Below are positions 52,001-63,500 of a stretch of 64,000 nucleotides of DNA, piece after piece (within the stretch, counting starts at the first letter, position 1; each line of letters starts with the position of its first letter). The stretch comes from Branchiostoma floridae (lineage: Eukaryota; Chordata; Leptocardii; Amphioxiformes; Branchiostomatidae). A program made the position numbers and the translations under genes. The DNA lies in NCBI RefSeq assembly GCF_000003815.2, contig NC_049980.1:2287182-2351181 (forward strand). The letters run 5' to 3'. Below the pieces are notes generated by a model. That model was not told the DNA's origin. It did not search any database and worked only from the letters and a program-made list of their open reading frames with translations.

Positions 52001-55000
52001 ATAATCATTTGTTAGAAAATGATTGTAGTTTCGGATAGTTACAGATTGTCATGAATAAACCAACCCTGTATCTGTTCCATCCCCAGGGAGAGTGGGAGAC
52101 GGCAGGTAAGAAGAAGAGCCGCGGAGCTCCGTCCACACAGCGGGGGCTGGACTCTGGGCCGCCCGGGAAGGAGAACAGAGAGGAGTACCGGCGAGGACGG
52201 AACCGTGATGATCGGGACAGAGACGGGAGCTCCAGCCGAGGGAGGGGACCGCCACGCATGGCACGGGGTGGCGGACGGGGAGGATGTAAGTTAGGCAATA
52301 CTCACACATACACGGATGTACACACACATACACATGCATACACACCCATACACACACACAACTTCACATACACATGCGTACACACACAAACACACATAAC
52401 AGGTGAACGTACACACAACTTCACATACACATGCATACACGCGCGCACACACACACACACACACACGTACACACAACTTCATATACACATGCATACATGC
52501 ACATACACACACACACACGTACACACAACTTCATATACACATACATACACACATGTACACAAACACACAACTTCACATACACATGCATACATGCACATAC
52601 ACACACACACGTACACACAACTTCATATACACATACATACACACATGTACACAAACACACAAGTTCACATACACATGCATACATGCACATACACACACAC
52701 ACGTACACACAACTTCATATACACATACATACACACATGTACACAAACACACAACTTCACATACACATGCATACACGCACATACACACACACGTACACAC
52801 ACAACTTCACATACACATACACAGACGTACACAAACACACAACTTCACATATACATGCATACACACATCTACACATGTGCACACACACAACTTCACGTAC
52901 ACATGCATACACACACGCACACGCACACACACACGCACATACACACGTACACACAACTTCATATACACATGCATACACACACACACACACACATGCTTAC
53001 ACACACACAACTTCATATACACATGCATACACACACACACATACACACGCATGTACGCACACTTAGTTCTTGATTTTCTGTGACAAAATTGATGTGCAGT
53101 AACTTCAGTTTACCTATAAAAGTGTAAATGCAATCCCGAGGGACGTGTTTGTCTTACAGCACGTCCGAGAGAGAACGGGATGGCAGAGGACAAGGAGGGC
53201 AGCAGAGACAGAGGCGGGCGGGGGCGCGGTGACAGGCGTAACCGTGGTGACAGGGATGGAGACAGGCGACCGGGCAGATTTGGTAAGTCATTAGTTTGTG
53301 TTCGCTCGTTACTCACTTCAGAGGAGTAATGCTGTCAGCTCACAAGTTGTATCATAAGCAGCACCACTTTAGTACTTTCAATCTTAAACCCCTTGCCCTG
53401 CTGAGGTAGCTGTATGCACCAAATTTGTATTGGTTAGTGGGTCAGGGCTGAAAATATTTTCCATCCCAGAATATACTGTAAATGCAGAAACTTTCGCGGT
53501 GGTTTACTATTCGCAGTTTTCACGGTGGCCGCTTCACTGCAAACTTAAAACCACCGTGAACATTTTTCCATGGCAGTAAGAGACTACAGTGCATGATGCT
53601 ACCGCGAACTTAAAACCACCGCAAAAAGTCATTTTTTCCTGCTACCACGAAATTAAATCCCCTTGAACTTAAATGTATTTACAGTAGTTCAGTTTAGAGT
53701 ATTTTACAAGTAGGAGCAGATTTCATGAATAAGGAATAAACAGAAGTATTATTTATTTCTGTTAAGGACTCTGTTTAGTGACTTTAACTGACATTTTAAA
53801 ATCCTATCTCCATTCACAACACTAACTTCGACTTTAGAAACTTGTTTTGACTGTAGAAACTTGGTAAGAATGATTATCAACTCTCCTTTACTTCGCTCTT
53901 GTTATTTTCTTGGATCAGTAGCGACAAAATGTGTGAACGCGTGCTATGACTTGTTCATTTTCTAATCGGTGCAAGATCTGGTCAACTGATTTTTTTAGGT
54001 CCGTTAGGACCGGTCCAACGAGACAAACTGGTTTTGTACCAGTCATCCCTAACCCACGTGCTTCATTATACATGTCCATCTAATGTTAGGGATTGAAGTG
54101 ACTGACATGTATCCATCTTGTTCTTGTGATTGCAAAGATTGGAAAATGTCCATCTAGTCTTAGTTTTTGCAGTGCTTGACATGTGTTCATTTAGTGTTAG
54201 TGATTGCAGTGATTGACACATATTCATCTAGTGTTAGTGATTGACACATATCCATCTAGTGTTAGTGATTGCAGTGATTGACACATATCCATCTAGTGTT
54301 AGTGATTGCAGTGATTGACACATATCCATCTAGTGTTAGTGATTGCAGTGATTGACACATATTCATCTAGTGTTAGTGATTGACACATATCCATCTAGTG
54401 TTAGTGATTGCAGTGATTGACACATATCCATCTAGTGTTAGTGATTGCAGTGATTGACACATATCCATCTAGTGTTAGTGATTGCAGTGATTGACACATA
54501 TTCATCTAGTGTTAGTGATTGACACATATCCATCTAGTGTTAGTGATTGCAGTGATTGACACATATCCATCTAGTGTTAGTGATTGCAGTGATTGACACA
54601 TATCCATCTAGACTTGCCCAGTGATGACAGAAAGACGCGTTATGCTGAGGCTGAGGAAGGGCCCGGTGCCGTGGACAGATCCCGCCGTTTCCGCTCCACA
54701 TTTTGTTCACAGTTTGCGTTGTTCCAACCTTCCGAACTTCCTTTCTCTTGATTTTGCTTTGCTGGCCTTGGTTCTTGTTTTCCTGATCTCAGTCTGCCCT
54801 ACTGTTTTTATGTTGGGGATCTGTTCCAGTGCTGAGGCAGTGGTCCGATGAGCACACAACATAATGGACTGAGGGCAAGGATACTGTCCATCTGTTGTTG
54901 TCCTGCTTGTGTGTCGTTCTTGTTCCATTTGTGCACTGTTGTTGCCCTACCTCTTCAATATGGTGTGTTGTAGTGTTTGTGATCACACTTACTTACTTTC

Positions 55001-58000
55001 AATATGGTCGTACTTTTACAGACTGTTTTTGTGCAGATGGCCTCAAGGTCTTGCACGCCCCAACCATGCTTGCGCCATGCTCACATTTGTATTGTCGATG
55101 TGGGTATGATAACGTAAATCATGTTGAATGTTTCTATGGGGTTATATTTGCCATACCTTGAAAGACAACCATTTTCAAGGAGAACTAAATTTAACACATG
55201 CAACAGTTCCTTGGTAATTACTGTTTGCTGAGGTGAAACTGTTGAAACATTTTGCAAATCGGTAGCTTTGAAATTTCCAATCATTTTTTTTTTAATCATA
55301 ACAGTTGCCATTTTGTAGCCATTAGGGTGGTGTGGGAGATTTCATGTCCAACACCACATAGAGGCAATTTTATTGGAAGCACAACTATATCACTAGTAGT
55401 AACAAACTGCAGCAATTCCCCACATGTCCAACTCTGGTACTAACGCCACCCTTCACGGGGTACCCCATTGGTCTCCACAGGTCACATGAATGGCCCGTCT
55501 CGGCCAGGCAGAGGAGGGTTCGGGAGGCCCAGACATGACGGACCAAAGATAGGGTACGTCTCTGTCGAGTTACTTTTTACAACAGGGAAACACGGATGCT
55601 ACTGTGAAGTATGCCTGGTTTAGGAAGAGTATGCACAGTTATTTAGAGGCCCATGTCTATCATGCACATTAAACATTTGCATGTCAATAGTTGGTTCAAA
55701 AGTTTTTAGAAGTTACTAAGGAGTTAATAAATATAAAGGAACTTTTCTTCACCAGTGATGAAAGATGCTATGTGTCCAGTTACTCAAGTAACTTTTGTAT
55801 GGTGTACATTATTGTGATAAGTCAGGTAATTTTACCTTCTGCAGTACGTTCAATCCTGATGAGATAAAGACAGAGAAGACGTCAGACATATGGCCTAACA
55901 CTGAGTCAGGTGAGAGACTTTCCCGATGTCCTACATTTTTTTATTTGCTTTCCTTGCCAATTACACAATTCATTCATGCATTGATGTCAGGCTTTTAGCC
56001 ATGCACGCGCCAAGGCGTTATCTGGACACACTTTTCTTAGAATAACAAGAAATTTGAGGCACTGGACGCCCTTACACTGGGGAGAAAATCCTCTTCTACT
56101 GTGACCTCCGTAACAGTATTTTTGCCTGTTAGGATACCTTAGAATGCACTATTTTAACTTGAGATCATCAAAAACTTTGCACCATTTAAGGTGGATGCAC
56201 CCGGACCCCCCTACAATAGTCGCTTACAGCGACTCACCAGTAAATTTGAACTCCGTATAGTGAAATACTAGCTAAAAGCCTGATTGATGTGTAAAGTTTG
56301 GTAAAAAATGTTCAGTCCATAGAAAGCTCACAGTCTGTTGTTGCTTCTTCTGGAAATGGAACAGTGGCTTGGGTACTTATCAAGAAGTTCAATTGAATAG
56401 TAAAGGAAATTTCTGCCAACTTGCAAAGTTGCAGCTTAAAGCATAAATGGAGCCCTGTTTTTGTTAACGAGGTACCTTCCCGTCTGACTGAGCACCCCTG
56501 CTCATTAGAGTGGTTTGTTCCAGGTACGTGGAACCCGGACCAGATCGAGACACAGGAGGACTGGGGTGCTGACGGAGACTGGACCGGAGATGTCAGTATT
56601 CCGCACTATTAGGGTTTTCAGTTTTCCTAGGCTCTGGGTTACAAGAAAACATTTTGCTGAAATCAAGTATGAACTTAAACACTAAGTATGAGGGGAAGTC
56701 AGTACCCTAGAACACACGGTTTCAGGGTACAGTCTCCTAGCTTGTTTTTCTTCTTCATATTTTCTTGCTTGTTTTCATAAAATGTCTAAGAACCGTGGAA
56801 TTTGATGTTTTTTGTGGCCATATTTCTTTTCTTAATGTTGATATGTCTAGTTTAGTGTAGTCATAAACTTTGTTTTGCCCTATTCTGACTGCCCAGTGAT
56901 GCGAACCATGCCTGGAGGTTGGTCTGACCGGCGGGCAACCAAAGGGCTCCCCTCCCCTCCACCCCACCCCACCTTCTCCTTAGTTCCCATGGTAACCCCC
57001 CACCCCTCCCACGTCCATCCCCAGCCCTGAGGTTGCCTTGGTACAGACAGTTGGCCGATGACTCAGAGATTATGAGAGCTGAGGGCAGTCAGAATCTTAC
57101 AACTTCAATCACAAAGCTGGTGTGTAGTCTGCTTGCTTTGAGAAGAATAGTTGATGAAAATGTTTTTGAATTGATGTGCAGCTGTCGGAGAGTAAGGTGT
57201 TCACACCTAGTGCACCTGTGGCCAATCCTGAACCCATCAGAAGCACGCCGTACCAGGGAGAGAGGTGAGAAGTCTAGTTTCTTTCTTTAAGGACAAGCAG
57301 TTGTCCCAAGGGATGTTGTAAACAAACGCATATTTTACTTAGGCCGTGTTGATATATCTATATGGACAACGTCTGTGGGAACTCCCTCTGGGAACTTAAG
57401 CGAGCATACGAATAAAAAAAAGAAAAGTTGCATTCATAATGAAGTCTATTTTGAATGTGTGAAAAATGATTTGACACACAGGAATTTATATTCTGAACAA
57501 TAGATTGTTCATTTTTATTATTTCATTATCTTCTTGCACTTTTAATTTACTTTGGCATTTTATGACATTAATGTCAGTTTTTCAATATTTTTCAATTGAC
57601 GGTTTATTTCTTACATCAGCTCTGTACGGTTTACAGTATGGTCGAAAACTTTTTTTTTTGGAAACGGGATAAACATTGCACACCAATGTCAGCCATATAA
57701 TCAAATTAACATGGCACTTCAGCTGCATAGAAAAGACTCAGCTTGATTTTAGTGGGTTTTGTTAGATATGCTGAATTGATTTTGGTTCACATGATGAAAT
57801 AGCTTTCTTTACTTCCCAATTTATGTTCTTCTGAGTTGTCGTGAAGCTATCTGGCTTGCCACTGATGAACCAATAATCAATTCATTAAGACAGTCTACTA
57901 CAGTTGACATATAGGACAATAGTCATAGATCCTTAAACAATGGGATGGATTATGGTGTTAGTACAAATCTGGTTATACTGTAAATCTCGTAATATTCGCA

Positions 58001-59663
58001 GGTAAGTTTCTGCAATGCCTCTCAGCAGCAAAATTATGACACCAGTACTATGTGTTTTTGTGCTTAAGTATTGACTTTGTTCGCGAAGTTCAGCCAAGAA
58101 GAAGATTATGTCAACTGTTAACTTACTGCAACAAAATTTAAAAAATTTACAGTAGTCTCAGTCATAACCAGTCTAGGCTGTGCTGATGGTTTGAAATTTT
58201 TTCTTCCCCATGTTTGGATCCTGTTCCTCACAGAATCGACCTGGCAAAGCTGTTGAACCCGAACGGTGGCTCGACGGGCTCGGCAGAGACGAACGGTCCG
58301 CAGTCGTACGGTCCTATGGGGGACAACATGAACAAGCTTGGGGCGGCGCCGTCACAGGGTCTACATCAGGTAGATTTCCTTCGTCAGTTGCAGGTAACCT
58401 GTGGTCCTACACGCCTCCCTTCCTGTGGAAACTCCCACCTGTCCCTCTTCTGTGTTCCTCTGTGTGGCCTGCACAGCCATTAGGCACCTGTCAAGGCATC
58501 TCCCAGAGGGGAGGGGCACAGCCAGCCACGCAGGGTCTATGTTTAACACAAATCTGTAATAAAGACTAAAAGCAAGATATCCAAAATTTTTTTAGAGCTA
58601 ATCAGATCAGTGAAAGTTAGGTACAAAAGATCATCATGAAGATGATACATTCGGCCATGACAGCTCAGTGTTGTAGGAGTGATGTTAGCACATCAAAGCA
58701 GAGGAAAGACATTTTGTGACAGTAGAATTTCTCAGCCTTGGCAATGCAGCACCAGAACTGTTCTGGGGAGGAACTTTGACAGGTCTCTAGTGTATCATGG
58801 AGTAAAGGATCTGCTGAGCAATGGATTATGTAGTCTGGAATCTGGACCAACTGAATGATAATCCCAGTTCCTTGATTCTCAATTGTATGTTGCCTATATT
58901 TAAGATAGATGAGATGGTTTTTAACTAATACCCGTGTTTGTTTAACTTCTTTTAGATGTTTCCCCACCTAAGAGTGATTAGGCCTTACTAACCACATGTT
59001 GTAAAGGTTGACTTGTGGATCTTGATTATCAAGTTGTTAACATCAGACATTGTGTGCATGTCTAAGTTCTGTTACGGTTCAGGAAGACTCAGAAATAAAC
59101 CTTACTGAAGATAGAATCTTCTGCCCATGTAACATGTAACCCAACCAGTGTCTGATCTGTCTCCAGGGTTTACCTTTTCAAAGGCATGGCTGGAGTAGGA
59201 GATTATTGCACATCTACAGCCTTGAGTTGCCCTTGATTAAGACATTAAATGTCATCACAATGTTTAGGAGTTATATAAGTTACATTGCTTTCTGAGTATG
59301 TTTGTCTCCACAGGCAAACATTATGCCCTGCAGCTGAGTGTATAGTAAAATTGTGTTTAAGGTTTTCCAGCTGGGATGCACCTTGTCTCAACAGATGGGT
59401 TGCTTATAGGAAGGTTAACCGTGGTTGTGTAACAAAAACATGACTTGTGAGGTCCAGATTATTGTGGGCAGAAAGTTGCAAGTTTGTCTGACGTTGTTTT
59501 TACAGCAGGGGTCGAGCTCGCTGGGGATGACATCACTGGGTACGTCGCTGGGCACGTCCATCGGGAGTTCCATGCCGTCAATGACGTTCTCACAGCAGCA
59601 GAACCAGGCTCCCGAGTCACAGGTACCCTCCCCAACAGTACCCCCCCTAAACAGTGTGGCTCG

Positions 59664-59728
<65 letters not shown>

Positions 59729-59796
59729 AGCAGAACCAGGCTCCCGAGTCACAGGTACCCTCCCCAACAGTACCCCCCCTCACAGTATCCCTCTTG

Positions 59797-59846
<50 letters not shown>

Positions 59847-60261
59847 CAGCAGAACCTGGCTCCCGAGTCAAAGGTACCCTCCCCAACAGTACCCCCCTAA
59901 ACAGTATCCCTCCTGCCACACACACACACACACACACACACAAAAACACACACACACACACACAGTAGCAGAACCAGGCTCCCAAGTCACAGGTACCCTC
60001 CCCAACAGTACCCTCCCCAACAGTATCCTCCTAAACAGTATCCCTCCTGCCTTACAGACACACACACACACACACACAGAAAAAAAAAACACACACACAC
60101 AGCAGCAGAACCAGGCTCCCGAGTCACAGGTACCCTCCCCAACAGTATCCTCCTAAACAGTATCCCTCCTGACACACACGCACACACACACAGCAGCAGC
60201 AGAACCAGGCTCCCGAGTCACAGGTACCCTCCCCAACAGTATCCTCCTAAACAGTATCCCT

Positions 60262-60300
<39 letters not shown>

Positions 60301-60504
60301 CACACACAGCAGCAGAACCAAGCTCCCGAGTCACAGGTACCCTCCCCAACAGTATCCTCCTAAACAGTATCCTCCTAAACAGTATCCCTCCTGCCACACA
60401 CACGCACACACGCACACACACACACACACACACAGCAGCAGAACCAGGCTCCCGAGTCACAGGTACCCTCCCCAACAGTATCCTCCTAAACAGTATCCCT
60501 CCTG

Positions 60505-60550
<46 letters not shown>

Positions 60551-63500
60551 GCAGAACCAGGCTCCCGAGTCACAGGTACCCTCCCCAACAGTACCCCCCT
60601 AAACAGTACCCGTCCCCCCTAAACAATACCCACACACCCCTTTAAAGTATCCACACCCCCTAAACCAGGCTGATCAACAACCCCCTCCCAGAACACCCCT
60701 CTCACATGCATGTTAGATTCTGTGTTTTCCATTCCAAGCAGTTGCTCACAGAAGTTATATCTGCTATGCACATTTTTAGTCTAAGTGATTCTTCTGTTCA
60801 CACAAGTTACAGCAAACAACTTTTTGTTGAATTCATTTGGTTCACATGATGTAATAGCTTTCTTAACTTCCCAATTTATGTTCTTCTGAGTTGTTGTGAA
60901 GTCACCTGGCTTGCCACTGATGAACCAATAATGAATGAATTCAATGATCACTACTAACATGACAGTAATGTTAGTTTGTTGAGTGTTACTGAGTTGTGTC
61001 TCCCCTCCCAAACCAGACGAGACCCAACCAGCTCCCCCCCAGCCTTCAGCAGGTGATCCAGCCTCCCTCGTCTGCAGCGCCGGGCAGCTCGCAGCCTCCC
61101 GTGCAGCCCCCGCTGTCCTCGGTACAGCCGGCGCTGTCCTCCGTCCCCCAGCCGCTGTCCTCGGCGCAGGTGGGGCCCAGGCAAGCCAAGCCGCCCAGGC
61201 GGAAGATGCCACCCCCATCCAAGGTGGGCAAGTCCGCTGTGAGTTCACTTGGGATACATTTGCCTTCTTACGGTTCAAACAAACCCTTTCAGTTTCTTGT
61301 GTGGTTTCTTAGGATTAAAGAACCAATGTTCTAAATGTTTACTACACTGTAGGTGTTAATGAGCTGTCACCTTTTCCACTGAAAACAACATAGTGTGTAA
61401 ATCTCCAGATTCTGAAGTCACAGTTGCTAATCATATCCTAAAGCTTTTCACTAAGTCTGAGTGTGGATGTTTTTATCATTTCTCATCTGCATTACAGCCT
61501 TGAGCATGTTTTCTGTGATTGTTCTCCTTATGTTTGTCCAGAATCTGAAGTGTGTTTTGTTGGGGAGATTTGGTTGTAACTGGGAGGATGTTGGAAATGT
61601 GCATCATGTGCCGGATGTTCTCTTGAAATGCAGGAATGTCCAGGTTAGTAAGATTGTTCTGAAGTCTTAACTGACCCAGTAACTCCCTCTTACACCAGAT
61701 CCCAGAGTCAGCAGTGGAGATGCCGGGAGGTTCCATGTACTCTGTGGACAGTCTGGACATCCAGTTTGGAGCCATGGACTTTGGTTCCGAGTCCACCTCC
61801 ACAGCGCTGGACTTTGGGTTTGGAACGGACGGAACGAGCAGTTTGCTTGGAACGTCTAGTCTGGGTGTGTCCACATCGGGCGGAAGTAGACTGACGGCCA
61901 CAAATACGTAAGACTTTTTTTGTCGGGTTTGGGTGTGAGTTCTTGTTTCAAGGCCTCTGCTGGAAACATGGAAAAAGCTTTCCTGTCATGAATTGATGTG
62001 CTTATAGACCCAAAAGTTCCAAAGCCTCTTTCATGTTTCTTACACAAAGAAGAAAATCCAAAATAGTGATCTGTGAAAGCTATTGGTAACTGCATTATAT
62101 GACATGCGGAAAAGATTGCCAAACATTTAACAGTGCAATTTTAGTCTCCAGGGTCAGGACCACTTGTTGCAGAAAAAAAGCAATAGCATGCTTTGAGACA
62201 AGGGCTGTTGCTAAATGTTGGAATTCAAAGATGTGCTTGTGTGGGGTTCAAATGATGTCACAATTTTAACTTTCGTTCTTCTGAGAGTAATGAAGCCATT
62301 TCAGTCACTGATGAATCCCTACATGTACCCGCATGATTAAGTTTCGGTGGCCATGTGGACTTAACAAAACTTAATCTTTTCATTTCTTGGCACTATATAG
62401 AGACACAACGTACGGGTCAGGGTTTGTGGGGTCAGGGGTCAACGAGCAGTCGCTGCAGTCTATCATGTCCACGGGCTCCACCACGACGACCCAGACCACG
62501 CAGCCCGCGGTGGAGACGCCGTCCCCGAGGTCTGCTTACCAGTCTCCGCACCACACCCCGCAGAAGGACACATCCAAAGGCATTCAGGTAGGCAAGACAG
62601 ATGCATCCTGAGGCATACATGTATTTAATATGCAAGACATGTAAAGGCCTGCAAAGTCATTCAGAAAGAGTTTTTGTAACAGTTCAGTTGTCGTCTTGTC
62701 GACATCTTTCTTTGCGCCCATTACTAATTTACTTCATCATGACGACAATGGTTTTGGTTCACATGATGAAATAGCTTTCTTTACTTCCCAATTTATGTTC
62801 CTCTGAGTTGTTGTGAAGTCACCTGGCTTGCCACTGATGAACCAATGTCATGACGATCACCCACTTGCTGTAGTTCAAACCATATGAACTCAGCATGAGA
62901 TATGGTTGTATCTGTATGTGCATCACAAGGTGCTGAATCTTTTTTTTTGTCCATCGTATTGCCAAGGTTACGGGTCCAGAACCGATTCCCTTCCCCTCAT
63001 CACAGATGGAGGGCAAGACTGGCCCCCTGGTGGGGTCACAGAGGTCACAGCCCAGCGGCATGGACGGTACGTAACTTTAGTTAGTTCCTGTTTCTGTTCA
63101 ACAGTGCACAAGATTCAGATGATGTTTTTGAACATTCAACTTTCCTTCAACTGAGTTTGTTGTGAAGTCATCTTGTACTAGACTGATGGATCTTGACTGT
63201 CTTTATTTTAATTGCAGAGAAATCTTGTCATTTGTATAGAACACATAGTACCTGTTATTCCTCACGTTTGGTCTTACAGTAGTCTTGTCAGTGTGCAAAG
63301 TACCCACTTGCACATTGCAACCACTTTTTGCTTGGTGCAACTTACTTCTAAACTCAGGTTGCACAGGGCGCAACTTTGATTTTGAGCCTCAGAACTCGAT
63401 TTTCTTGTCAATTTACTTGGAAGAAATAAATGGAACGAGGCAGCTGTTTCATAGTAGTCAAACATGTCAATAATTGCAGATTTCTTGGCAGATGGACATT

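Noticed and set aside
52051-53083. His/Thr/Tyr-rich plus frames and Cys/Val-rich minus frames
   Set aside because: They are translation of CA-rich repeats following UBAP2L exon 4. Only 52087-52285 is real coding sequence.
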